Source: Venturia oleaginea
Lineage: Eukaryota; Ascomycota; Dothideomycetes; Venturiales; Venturiaceae
Assembly: GCA_013176395.1 (NCBI GenBank)
Contig: JABMLP010000058.1
Location: 1-34,060, forward strand
DNA length: 34,060 nucleotides
Direction: 5' to 3'
Shown one piece after another: positions 9,301 through 18,547 of the stretch. The notes below the pieces were generated by a model, which worked only from the letters and a program-made list of their open reading frames with translations, was not told the DNA's origin and did no database searches. Made by a program: the position numbers and the translations under genes. The number at the start of each line of letters is the position of its first letter. Within the stretch, counting starts at the first letter, position 1.

Positions 9301-10445
9301 TTACGTTGGAGGCTATGACTACAATGAGCGCCAAAGAGTGCGCGAAAAGGTTCTTACAATGCCACTATCGCTACCACGGATTTCCCATGGCATTGACGTC
9401 GGACAGAGGCAGCAATTGGACAGGTCGTTTTTGGAGGAAGCTTTGCGAACTTACAAAGATTGAGCAGAGACTCTCTACAGCCTTTCATCCACAGACCGAT
9501 GGCGCGACCGAGCGTATGAACCAGGAAGTTCTACGCTATCTCCGCGCCTTCATCGCATACTCCCAACTAGACTGGCCAACGCTACTACCTACGGCTATGT
9601 TAGCACTGAACAATCGTGACTCTTCAGTCACAGGGATGAGTCCATTCTATCTAACTCACGGCTACCATGCGGAACCAATCCAGAAAGTACAACGAATCTC
9701 ACCCAGTAACTCACCAACAGCCGATGCCGAGACCTTTGTGCAACGAATAGAAGAGGCACAAGAATATGCACAGGCAGCGATGGCCTGGTCCCAGCAGAAG
9801 ATGGAGAACGACGCCAACAGGTCACGTCAAGCCGCCGAAACGTTAAAAAAGGGCGACAAAGTCTGGTTGAACCTTAGGAATATCAATACTCCGCAGCTAT
9901 CAAAGAAACTGTCGTGGACGCAAGCCAAATACACTGTCGAGAACCAGATCTCCCCGATGGTATACGAGCTGGCTGACCTGCCAAGTGGTATCCATAACCG
10001 TTTCCACGTTGACCTACTCCGCCGAGCCGCAACCGACACACTGCCCTCACAAGAATCCGATGATACCCAGCCGCCACCATTAGTGCCTCAAACCGAAGAA
10101 ACAGAGGCTGAGTTTGAAGTAGAACGTATACTTCGCGCAGAGAAGAAACGGGTTGGGCGAGGCTGGGTTCGTCAGTTATTAATCAAATGGAAAGGCTATG
10201 CAGATCCCGATTGGCAGCCACGTTCATTATTCACAGAAGTCGAGGACTTAGACCGCTTCGAGGCAGAGTATGGCAAGGGCGACGGTGTCGGCGAAGATAT
10301 AGGAGCTCAAACAGGGGCCCGAAGAAACCGAGTAGCGGTGGCCAGCGCCTTCGAATCTGCTACAAGCTGGCAGAAGCGATGTATGGCGTTTGTCTGTTTG
10401 ATTATCCCACCTACCACACCCTCTTTAGTCCTGCACACCCGGTAA
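6369..10445 (+). CDS. pol: Gypsy D Pol polyprotein (protease, RT, RNase H, integrase, chromodomain)
   Basis: 1358 codons from a GTG; the frame is open from 6324 and is probably made as a Gag-Pol frameshift product. Protease motif FFDNGC near residue 55 (Asn at the second position, as in A-C). Reverse transcriptase with YTKLDV (Asp 375) and YMDD (437-440). RNase H with Asp 588, Glu 630, Asp 657. A linker of about 120 residues holds a threefold 27-bp repeat at 8689-8766. Integrase zinc finger H882, H889, C919, C922, then core D952, D1012, E1048. Chromodomain at about 1249-1302 (LLIKWKGYADPDWQP, where WEP is more usual), which in this class directs integration to chromatin marks. A tail of about 56 residues follows. 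No stop or frameshift is seen. Confidence 0.93.
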   Translation: MHRRARGSEVDVHGEDITKLPGIREIKAAKDRMESTPFLIDTLINGTSFTESFFDNGCLPYAAFSEKSVQTHRLPRIPIDTKQLALAKESHENGEDLRITHMTYATIDIDGRAERVYGYIVKGLSFPIILGKAWAERNWVRYIAAKRKLLIGQGSQRITVREKGWLEQNTKARDRLAHVRAACLVSGSVFAAIVGRAQRRLRRDGPDGTQVLAISMSDINKALSKLAERKERKTEEEIRQEIPEEIAEHADAFLDDEDGEIAPHQEGRDHVIELIRDEQGREAEVPWGPLYGMSREELLVLRKTLSDYMDKGWIRASNSPAAAPVLFVRKPGGGIRMCVDYRALNRITRSDRYPLPLIRETLRNLATARWYTKLDVRAAFHRLRIKHGDEWKTAFRTRFGLFEWLVTPFGLAGAPASFQRYINGVLRESLDICCSAYMDDVLIWSDGDYLDHMVKVNQILAKLKTAGLRLDLSKCEFAVQEVKYLGFIITAGEGIKVDPEKVAAIKEWEAPVNVTGVRSFLGFANFYRDFIDNFSELSDPLIKLTRKAVAFVWNKEHENAFQVLKELFISGPILAHWNPDLDTVLECDCSGYALGGTLSQKDMKGKLRPVAYFSRKLTAAECNYEIHDKELLAVIKSIEHWRGELRSVAAPFKVLTDHKNLRYFMTAQRLSERQARWSLILSEYQFQLEFRAGKLAQRPDALSRRHQDMPHDKNDERLQGRVAQLIKDEWLPPLSERTTETIAIQALICPVNTPNTSNSTWDVIREPQQNTGLDGRHQLTAENGQHRSTTRYGQNRSVAKGCDLFEKPELQLLWDRAIAEDQSYEAIHTAIVTGERSFPPELKLSVQLPECEVDDHGAVTRRGILWVPDWEPLRTTLVQQTHDSHVTGHPGRDSTLAILSRSFFWPQQYKTVPQFVRNCDVCGRTGIWRDKKRGLLKPLPIPARFHSELSIDFMTDLPAEENGPKYLMVITDRLLKSVTLEAMTTMSAKECAKRFLQCHYRYHGFPMALTSDRGSNWTGRFWRKLCELTKIEQRLSTAFHPQTDGATERMNQEVLRYLRAFIAYSQLDWPTLLPTAMLALNNRDSSVTGMSPFYLTHGYHAEPIQKVQRISPSNSPTADAETFVQRIEEAQEYAQAAMAWSQQKMENDANRSRQAAETLKKGDKVWLNLRNINTPQLSKKLSWTQAKYTVENQISPMVYELADLPSGIHNRFHVDLLRRAATDTLPSQESDDTQPPPLVPQTEETEAEFEVERILRAEKKRVGRGWVRQLLIKWKGYADPDWQPRSLFTEVEDLDRFEAEYGKGDGVGEDIGAQTGARRNRVAVASAFESATSWQKRCMAFVCLIIPPTTPSLVLHTR
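8689..8766 (+). repeat. 27-bp tandem repeat in the D pol linker
   Basis: ACGGTC followed by RAMACC recurs at 8689, 8716 and 8743, 27 bp apart, preserving frame. It encodes GRHQLTAEN, GQHRSTTRY, GQNRSVAKG. It sits between RNase H and the integrase zinc finger, where sequence is unconstrained. Confidence 0.7.
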
Positions 10446-10457
10446 GGAGGGGGGTAA
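10442..10457 (+). other. Polypurine tract of Gypsy D
   Basis: GTAAGGAGGGGGGTAA immediately precedes the 3' LTR and overlaps the end of pol. This is the expected plus-strand primer. Confidence 0.85.
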
Positions 10458-10633
10458 TGTTATGGGCATGGCCCATGGTTGGTATAGGCTAAGAGCCTAA
10501 GCCTGATTGAGCCTAGTATAGAGAAAGAACCTCATTGAGGTTCTCTGTTTGTAGATACCTTCACTCTTTAACTGAATCTAAACAATCTTTGGCTACGAGT
10601 ATGCTGCGTCTTTCCAGCTACCGTCCCGTAATA
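10458..10633 (+). repeat. 3' LTR of Gypsy D (176 bp)
   Basis: Same as the 5' LTR at 5056-5231 apart from one C/T difference in the run before AACTGAATCTA. It is followed at once by Copia gag codons, so it marks the 5' truncation of F1. Confidence 0.92.
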
Positions 10634-10634
10634 G

Positions 10635-12881
10635 AACAAATCTGAAAGCGGAAAGAATGTCAGCTGCTACCTCTGTCACGGCCCGCACCTAATTATGGAC
10701 TGCGAACACCTCTTAGCTGCAAAAGACACCGTCGAGAAAAGAAGAACAGGGAAGAGTCCCAACCTCAAGAAGTCGACAACCAAGCAACGAAGTTCCAAAC
10801 TGCCTTCGCATTTATCCTCATCCTCCGAGAGCCTCAGCCAAGACGAGCTTGTGAAACTGATTTCCAAGATAGTCCTAGATGTCAAGAAACAGCGACCCAA
10901 GAAAACAGCAAGAGCTTATGCTGCTCAGTCAGAACCTGAGACTGGAGACGAGGAAACAGAGGAGGTCTCCTCCGAGGATGAGATCCACGATGAAGTTGCC
11001 CATACCAGCGTCGAAGCGATGGGTAAGCTCCTACCCCAGCAATGGTTGCTCGATTCCTGCGCCTCATCTCATGTGACTGACCAACAATCTCTCTTCAGGG
11101 GTAGACTCAAGCCATTACCTATGAAGAGACTGATTAAGGTTGGAGGCGGAATCCTTTCTGCGAGTTATGAAGGAGATGCAGTCATGGAGGATAGGAGAGG
11201 CAATAAGGTAGTTCTTGAAAAGGTTTTGCTTGTACCTGGACTCGGAGTCAATCTTGTATCATGGAATAAACTCTCGACTCAATTTGATATTCGGCCACCA
11301 GACTTCAATGTTCTCTCAAGCACCAATGGAGAACCTGTTCTTCAAACTATCGTTAGGAGAGGAGTCCCTATCGTTACAAACATCAAGAACTTGCAGGAAA
11401 AGGGAAAGAGGAAAGGGAGAAAAGTCCATGAGCTTGAATGGGCTTTCCCTTCTGCAGAAGGCGAACCTATTCCCCTTGACGAAAGTGAGGAGCTGTCCCC
11501 ATCTCTCACTAGGAAGAAGGCTCAGTGGGAGCTATGGCATAGAAGGTTTGCCCATTACGGGGCCAAGTCCCTAAGATACGTCCACAAGGTTACTACCTTA
11601 GACCAGCCAATTCCTACCTTTGAGTCAAGAGACTGTCCATGCAAGATCTGTCTTACTACCAAAATGAAAAGAAGCTATGGTAGGGTGACGGAACCGAAGC
11701 AAGAAATTAAGGAACTTATCTCAGTCGATATCTGTGGACCATTGCCTGTGTCAAGAAAGGGATTCAAGTGGTTCCTACAGATCGTCGAAAATGCTTCCCG
11801 AAAGAAATGGACAAGGCCAATGAGAGAGAAGTCGGATGCACCTCAAGAACTCAGACAATGGAAAGTGTCAGCCGAGACTGAAACTAGGAAGAAGCTGAAA
11901 GCTGTGAGGATCGACAATGCGGGAGAACTTGTCAAGCTGGCGAGAGATTGGGAGAAAGAAGAGGGTATTCACCCTGAGTTCACAGATGCATATAGTTCCA
12001 ACCAGAACGGGGTTGCGGAAAGGAATATCCAGACCTCAGAGAACAATGTCCGGGCTATGTGCGAGGATTCCGGAATGCCTATTGAGTTCTGGCCAGAAGC
12101 AATCGAAACCCATACCTATGTCAGCAATCTTCTCGCCAACGGTCCAGAGGTTGAAGGATTCAGGCTCTCCCTAGAAGAAGCATGGTCAGGAAGGAAACCC
12201 TCAATTGATCACCTCCGAGTATGGGGATGTCAGGCTATCGTACATGTCCCGAGAGAGGAGCTTGCAGGGGCAATGCATAACTCCTCCAAGTCCAGGGCTG
12301 ACAAATTCATGAATACTGGCAAGCCTGTAGTCTTCATGGGATATGTCAAAGGTACGAGAAAAATGTGGAAGTTCTGGGATCCAGATTTCAGGGATATCAA
12401 GACACACAGCTCGGTAAGGTTCCTTGAAGACCAAAGAGGAGGTGACTTGAGTTTGAACCTCGAAACGGCAGGTCAAACCAACTCAGCAAGCCTTAACAGG
12501 AATCCAAGAGGAAGACCGAGAAAACTCCCAATAATCCCAGAGACTGTTGAGACACCCAGGCCAGCTAGGGAATTGGTACCTAAATTCCCAGTCTTTGAGA
12601 GAATTGTTAGAAAATCCACGCCAGAGGAAATTGCATTGGCAGACTCCCAAGGGCCAGAAGCAACAAGTCGAACAGAGACATCTTACCCGGCTGAGTCTGA
12701 GACAGCAATCCCTACTCAACCTACCTCTACACCTGTGCATTCTGTCACAGGCTATGGCCTAGATTGTGGTTCTCGGCTATGCCCTCAACCTTTGGAAACT
12801 TCTGGAAGATTCCATAGCCCCACCACCACTGATTATAGAACCATGTATTCTAGTCTTTCTCTCTTTTCTTCAAGTTTGTAA
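10635..12881 (+). pseudogene. Copia F1 Gag-end, protease and integrase
   Basis: Open from the junction; the first ATG is at 10695 but the frame upstream encodes a CX2CX3HX4C knuckle (CYLCHGPHLIMDC), so the true start was further 5'. Protease motif LLDSCASSHV lies near residue 120 counted from that ATG. The pre-integrase zinc finger WHRRFAHYG...CPCKIC comes next. The integrase core carries Asp in SVDICGPLP, Asp in RIDNAGE and Glu in NGVAERNIQ. A Pro/Thr-rich linker leads to a stop at 12881. The reverse transcriptase follows in another frame, so the single polyprotein expected of Copia is broken by an indel at roughly 12750-12900. Confidence 0.85.
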
Positions 12882-12904
12882 TACTCGTCAATCAGGATAG
12901 TCAA

Positions 12905-14128
12905 TTGAAAAACATATCGACTACGCCTCTCACACATTCTACACCTGCATCAACTCAAGCTCAGGAACCAACAGGGCGTAAGATACTTAGGTCAGACTCT
13001 ATTACCTCGGACGAGAGACCATCGAAAAGACTCGATTACGCTATGTTCGCCCAGATCATGATGATGGCTAGTGGGCTTGCTGCAGATGGGAAAGATTTTC
13101 TAGGTGAGATCGATGAAGCTGCTTTCATTGCGTGCAAGGAGACAGTGGGAGCCAAGCACAACATCCCTATCCCCAAGACCTACAAAGAGGCGATCCAGGA
13201 CGAGAAATGGGGCCACCTATGGAAGGAGGCTATTCAGAAGGAACTGGCTGCACTGGAGAGCAACCACACATGGAGCCAGGTTGTCCCCCCCAAGGAAGCC
13301 AATCTTGTGACATCCAAATGGATATTCGACGTGAAGTACCTCATCAGTGGAGCAATCGATAAATTCAAGGCAAGGCTTGTGGCCAGAGGATTCTCACAGA
13401 AACTAGATGTAGACTTCACGGACACCTTTGCACCTACTGTTAGGCATGATACCCTGAGATGCTTTATGGCTACTGCTGCCAAGAAGAATCTCAACATACA
13501 TGTAGTTGATGTAAACAATGCATTCACCGAATCATTCCTGAAAGAGGACATCTTCATGATCCCTCCCCCAGGAGTAGACATTCCACCAGGCAAAGTCTTC
13601 AAGATGCTGAAGAGCTTGTATGGTCTGAAACAAGCAGCAAGAGACTGGAACCAACTCTGTGTAGAGAAATTGAAGAAGCTGGGCTTTGCCCAATCAGAAG
13701 TTGACCCCTGTCTTTTGGTTCACAAGGAGAGAGACATCATGATTTTTACATGGGTAGACGACATACCTATTGCATCCTCAAATCTCGACAATATCAAATG
13801 GTTCAAGCAAGAATTTGGGAAGATCTTCAAGATCAAGGACCTAGGAGAACCAGACAAGATTGTTGGCATGAGGATCACTAGAGACAGAACGAAGAGAACC
13901 CTGAAGCTTGACCAAGGACACTACATCAGGGAGGCCCTCGCAAAGTTTGGAATGTCGGCGGAAAAAGGGAAGCCCACGCTATCACCCATGGATTCCTATG
14001 ATGATCTGAGAAAATCAGGACCAACAGATCCTTGAGCAGATAGTGGGAGCTACCAGGAGCAGATGGGAACTTTGATGTGGCCAATGTGATGTGCAGGCCA
14101 GATATAGCTTTTGCTATTAGAAGACTCA
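12905..14128 (+). pseudogene. Copia F1 reverse transcriptase
   Basis: From about 12905 the frame encodes a short linker and then a Copia reverse transcriptase: SKWIFDVKY, RLVARGFSQ, VDVNNAFTES, SLYGLKQAARDWN and the catalytic FTWVDDIP (WVDD). An in-frame TGA at 14033-14035 precedes ADSGSYQEQMGTLM, which continues the same protein. A further indel at about 14080 is needed to reach NVMCRPDIAFAIRRL. The same two lesions occur in F2. The sequence stops at 14128 where an LTR fragment begins, so RNase H is absent. The TTG at 12905 is only the edge of the open frame. Confidence 0.88.
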
Positions 14129-14129
14129 T

Positions 14130-14310
14130 TGTAAGAGTTCAACCCTCAAAGGTGTTTCGCAAGTGAGAGAAGACTGCTTGTATTTCGAAGTATCTAAGTA
14201 CAGAGAAGAAAGTGTAAGTACAGGAAGGATAGCTCGTATATATAATCCTCCTCTTACAGTAGATCCTTCTAGAAAGTATCTTTAAATGGAAACGTGACAG
14301 CTTGCAAAAT
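14130..14310 (-). repeat. A/B-type LTR fragment, tandem unit 1
   Basis: 181 bp equal to the U5-side part of an A/B LTR, from TGTAAGAG to the first 22-bp U3 unit (CTTGCAAAAT), where it breaks off. It carries the type-1 U5 (AGAAGACTGCTTGTATTTCG on the plus strand). Confidence 0.85.
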
Positions 14311-14489
14311 TGTAAGAGTTCAACCCTCAAAGGTGTTTCGCAAGTGAGGGAAGACAGCTTATATTTCAAGTATCTAAGTACAGAGAAGAAGTGTAAGTAC
14401 AGGAAGGATAGCTCGTATATATAATCCTCCTCTTACAATAGATCCTTCTAGAAAGTATCTTTAAATGGAAACGTGACAGCTTGCAAAAT
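14311..14489 (-). repeat. A/B-type LTR fragment, tandem unit 2
   Basis: 179 bp with the same boundaries as unit 1, again ending CTTGCAAAAT and followed directly by TGTAAGAG. It carries the type-2 U5 (GAAGACAGCTTATATTTCAA), so it is not a recent copy of unit 1. Confidence 0.85.
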
Positions 14490-14770
14490 TGTAAGAGTTC
14501 AACCCTCAAAGGTGTTTCGCAAGTGAGAGAAGACTGCTTGTATTTCAAAGTATCTAAGTACAAAGAAGAAAGTGTAGGTACAGGAAGAACAACTTGTATA
14601 TATAATCTTCCAAGTAGGAAAAGGACATGCTGTCCTGAGAAGAGAATAGAAAGGAGTAGAAGCGCATGTGAAACGGTCCCTGAATAATCCCTGCTAGGCG
14701 CACGTGAGAACTACCAGGTAGTGCTAAGAATCCATCCAGGATAAGTTGTCAAAGGATCTATCCTTTGACA
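14490..14770 (-). repeat. 3' LTR of E1 (281 bp)
   Basis: On the minus strand it begins TGTCAAAGGATAG and ends CTCTTACA. About 100 bases at the U5 end match the A/B/C LTR, including GTACTTAGATA, while the U3 part is unrelated. On the plus strand its last 24 bases (14747-14770) form two 11-bp inverted arms around CT: TGTCAAAGGAT and ATCCTTTGACA. Confidence 0.88.
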
Positions 14771-17212
14771 TTACCCTTCTTCTCCCCCGTTTCCGTTGGG
14801 GCGGTTTTGCTTTTTGTACGCCTAGGAGGACGTAGACTCGGTCCGTCGTTTTGAAAAACATCACCGTAGATACTTTCAAAGGTATCTAATGCGACAGTTT
14901 CTGTCGTTCGTACTTGGCCTTTTTGCAAAGAACACACTTTCCTATTTCCTTGAAAACTTCCTGTCGCATGCGCGGGAAGTAGAAGGTATTCTGAAGTCGT
15001 GAAAGGACAATCTCTGGTCGGCAATGACCATTGAGTGGAGATTCGTGTTGATGTAGGATGTACTGTTTCCTAAGGCTCGTGGGAAGATATACCAAGTTGT
15101 TGAAGAGGAGCAATCCGTCTTCAATACGAGTATTCTGATCTGCTGATTGAATGTAGCCTTGTACATCTGGATCCTTTGCTGCGCGTTCCTGACCTCTTGC
15201 CAATAAGAGGAACTTTCCTGTCTGAAGTGATGAGACTTGGTGCACAAGTGCATCACCTTCTGTCGGAACAAAGCGCGTTCGACTTTCTCTTTTTCTCCTG
15301 CCATGAAGTCTTCTCGTCGACTTAATGCATCGGCGTTAACGTTTTCCTTTCCTTTCTTGTAAAGGATATGGAAGTTGTAAAATGACAGTTCTTCTGACCA
15401 TCTTAGTTGCCGTCGATTCAATTCCTTTGTCGTCGTGAAATTCCGCAGGTTCTTGTGATCGGAATACACGGTAATCTTGTGTTTCGCTCCTTCAAGATAA
15501 TGCTTCCAGTACTTGAAGGCATCAACTATGGCCATGAGTTCCTTGTCTGAAGTGGAGTAGATGACTTCTGCTTTCAGGAATTTTCGTGCGTGGTAAGCTA
15601 CTGGTCTTAGCTTTCCATCTGAATCAGGTTGGCTGAGACATGCTCCGAGGGCTCGATCGGACGCATCCGCCTCGACTGTGGCTGTTTTTTCTGAGTTAAA
15701 CAGTTGCAGAATGGGTGGTGTTGTTAACCGTATCTTGAGTGCGTCAAAGGCCTTTTGCGCATGCTCGTTCCATTCCAAGGTAATCCCCTTCTTCATCAAT
15801 CCCGTGAGGGGTTCTGCAACTTCGGAAAAGCTTTCGATGAATTGTCGATAATAATTCGCGAAGGCGTGAAATGACTGTACTCCTTTGACGTTCGAGGGTA
15901 CCGGCCAATCGCGGACCTTCTGGTAAATTTCCGGGTCCATCTCAAGTCCATCTTGAGAGACAAAACATCCAACGAACTTGATTCGTTGCTTGTGGAATTC
16001 GCTTTTCGAGGGTTTCAGCCGCAAGTTAAATATCTGTAGTGCGCGGAGGACGGTTCGAACGTGATTGGCGTGTTCTTCGAACGTTCGATAGTAAACCAAA
16101 ATGTCATCCATATAAACAGACACAAACTTGTCTAAGTGCTCGCGAAGCACATTGTTCATATAGGCTTGCAGCGTCGCAGGGGCGTTTGTCAAACCAAAGG
16201 GCATGACAAGGTATACGTAGTGCTCAAGGTGAGTGCGGAATGCTGTCTTCCACTCGTCACCTTCCTTAATCCTAATTCGATGAAAAGCCGCAGGAATATC
16301 GAATTTCGTGAATCATCTGGCTCCTTGGAGTCTGTCCCTCAACTCCTGGATTAAAGGCAGCGTGTACGCATTCTTCACCGAAATCTCATTTAGATGTCGG
16401 TAATCGACACACAATCGTTGTGAACCATCGGGCTTGGGTACGTAGAAAACTGAATATCCGGCGGGTGACTTCGACTCCCGGATGAACTTCTTCGTGAAAT
16501 CGTCGATATATTCACGAAGGGTTTCAAGCTGATCTTTCCTCAATGGGTAGATCTTGAACTTCTTTGGTTGTTCATTATTCTTGAGCTCGATCTCATAATC
16601 CCATGGTTGGTGTGGTGGAAGAGAATCTTCGATCGATTCCCCTTTAAAAAGTTCTGCAAATTCCTGGTACCCATGGGGAATTTGGAACACTGACCTATCC
16701 TCCTCTGTCTGGAGACGATAGCAGTATGCCACTTCAACGTGTGTAGGCCTTTTCCGCAAAGGTCTTTGTGCTGTCCGTGTTCTAGCGCGCATGCTAGCCT
16801 GCACGGGATATCGTTGGTCTGGGAACGTGAGCGTCAATGTTCTCCAGTCGATATGCGGATTGTGAGTTCGAAGCCATGGCAGACCAATGATCAAATCCGA
16901 GTCTCCAATATTCGTGACGTCTAGAACAATCTGTTCTTTCCTCCCTTGTATCCACAAGATTATGTCTGCTTCGTAGATCACTATGCCTCCATTGAAGTTG
17001 ACAGGTCTTCCATCAGCGATAGTTAGTGGATATGGATGCCGTTTCGACCGTACGGGTAGTTTCCATTCGTCGACCAATTTCTCGCTTAGAAGATTCCTAT
17101 CGGCACCAGTGTCGATGAAGGCCCATGCTGGTACGTCGTCGATCTTTCCTTCGACCAGCATCTTGGATGTACCAAGGTTGTTCAGAAAATGAGGCGCTTC
17201 ATTAGGATTCAA
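14758..17212 (-). pseudogene. pol: E1 Pol (protease, RT, RNase H, integrase remnant)
   Basis: Protease with FIDTGADRNLL (a normal DTG, unlike A-D), then RT motifs PKPDGSQRLCVDYRHLN. An in-frame TGA at 16311-16313 stands where Trp is expected in RLQGAR-x-FTKFDI. The frame then resumes with FDIPAAFHRIRI, VMPFGLTNAPATLQ and VYMDDILVY, and RNase H (VEADASDRALG, SDKELMAI, YSDHKNL). Near 15275 an indel shifts the frame into the integrase zinc finger (HQHESPLNGH...CVLCKKAKYER). At about 14905 that finger is fused directly to a chromodomain-tail sequence (VALDTFESIYGDVFQNDGPS), so the integrase core and most of the chromodomain are deleted. The frame ends at 14758 just inside the LTR. It cannot encode an active integrase. 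Confidence 0.87.
14771..14788 (-). other. Polypurine tract of E1
   Basis: The minus strand reads GGGGGAGAAGAAGGGTAA directly before the LTR. It fixes the element's orientation and the internal LTR boundary. Confidence 0.8.
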
Positions 17213-17223
17213 CAGGGCCTTCT

Positions 17224-18547
17224 CTACTGTTGATCCTCCTCGTTTCCCGAATTCTCATGCCATTTGCGTGCTTGCTTTGTTTTGACTGCGATGTCCAATC
17301 GTCGGACAAGGTGTCGAAGGTTCCTTGCCCCATTCGGATGGTATGGGCAGGTGAAGTCAAGGCATGCATTTGGATGGACGTCTTTGCACTGAGAATCGTC
17401 CTGATCAATTGCTCGTTCAACGTCTCGTGTCAAACGTGAGAGCCGGAAGGTCATAAACTCTAGATCTTCCTTCGATTCTCCTTCGTTGGAGTTGTCTTCT
17501 ACTGTAGACTCACTGTCGTCGCCCGACATAGTCTGTAGAGATTCGTTTTCGTTTGGTGTAGACCAACTCCCGGAAATGGCTGGCAACTCTTGGAGTATTT
17601 CTCCAAGGTCTTTCATTTCCTGGTGCTGAGGTAAATCGCATTCCTCGTACTCGCAGCAATTCATAGGTGAGTGTCTGTGGTGGACGTGCTGTACATCTGT
17701 ACTGATGTTTGGGATTTTCATGATCTTCCTGAGGGTCGTATTGTTGACTTCCTTTTCGTGAACCCAGTGGAATTCCCAATCTGGTTCTCCTGGGTCTTCC
17801 TCGGACTTGTGCTCCCACAGTGGGCATTCTTTGACTTTGTACCAGTTCGATGGAATCATCCAGTGAAGATCGTGTTCCGGATTCTTTCTCATGCTTGGGT
17901 ATCTACTGATAACTTTGACAGCAGCCATTGTATTCCCAACCCCGAATTGGTTTGTGCCATACTCTGCTTTTGGCAATACCAACTGAGTGCCATAAAGACC
18001 GGGTGAGCTAGATGACGAACTCATCATAGCGAGATGTCCTTTGACATTGCCGTTACCTTGGTAACCTCCTCTATCCCGAGGGTAGTATCCGGAGCTCTGC
18101 TTCTCGGAATATACTTTGCAGTCGTCCTCATAACAAGCCGTCCAGCTCAGTATGTTGTGGATTGGCGGTACTGACGCATCGGATTGTAAAGCCTTGAGGT
18201 GTTCTGAGCCCATGGGTGAGTTTCCGAATCGTTGTCCCTGATTCGTGAAACGTCCAGTGTTGTTCTTTTTGGGCTTTCTGACCTGTAACTTTCTTGGATC
18301 CACGTGGACCGCTCTGAATCTTGTCGAGCTCCATTGGCTGCGGTCCGTATGAATCAACTCAAACACCTATATTCGCACGACTGTTGTTTCCATGTCCTCG
18401 ATAAGAACTAACTCCCTTCCTCTGAAGTTTTCTTTCGAATAGGCGGTTATCAATCTTGATTGACGTTCCAATCATCGAGTACAGGCTCTGAGGCTGAGTT
18501 TCCTTCCGACTGATTTCATCCTTGACAGTCTGCTCTGCAACCCTTAT
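17224..18547 (-). pseudogene. gag: E1 Gag, C-terminal half, capsid part deleted
   Basis: The readable part begins at about 18547 with AEQTVKDEISRKETQPQSL, then IGTSIKIDNRLFERKLQRKG and QPMELDKIQ, motifs seen after the capsid in fungal Gypsy Gag. An in-frame TGA (after RANIGV) and a frame change interrupt it. From 18366 a 380-codon frame carries LSWTACYEDDC, the conserved block near the end of such Gags, then an acidic tail. No canonical zinc knuckle is visible. Upstream sequence is leader, not capsid, so the N-terminal half is deleted; E2 has the same junction. Short frames on the other strand here are shadows. Confidence 0.75.

Larger units (their letters stand above)
5056..10633 (+). mobile_element. 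Ty3/Gypsy chromovirus D, complete
   Basis: Full-length 5578-bp element: 5' LTR, self-priming site, gag, pol in the -1 frame, polypurine tract, 3' LTR. The two LTRs differ at one base in 176 that I can see (C at 5164 or 5165 against T), and both reading frames are open, so this is a young and possibly competent copy. The flanks do not match (GTAGT in Gypsy A on the left, GAACA in Copia F1 on the right), so it is not a simple insertion. Confidence 0.93.
10634..14129 (+). mobile_element. Ty1/Copia element F1, truncated at both ends
   Basis: Copia-order polyprotein remnant: zinc knuckle, protease, integrase, then reverse transcriptase and the first codons before RNase H. The 5' end, including most of gag and the LTR, is lost at the D LTR. 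The 3' end is cut at about 14128 by an A/B-type LTR fragment. The last 815 bp (13314-14128) recur at 25293-26107. Confidence 0.9.

Noticed and set aside
14130..14770. A simple satellite array of about 180 bp
   Set aside because: The third unit is a complete E LTR and the first two have different U5 types; all are LTR parts.
17671..18006. Plus-strand frame of 111 codons over E1 Gag (also in E2, 28400-28735 on minus)
   Set aside because: It is antisense to the Gag remnant. Its presence in both copies only reflects their near-identity.
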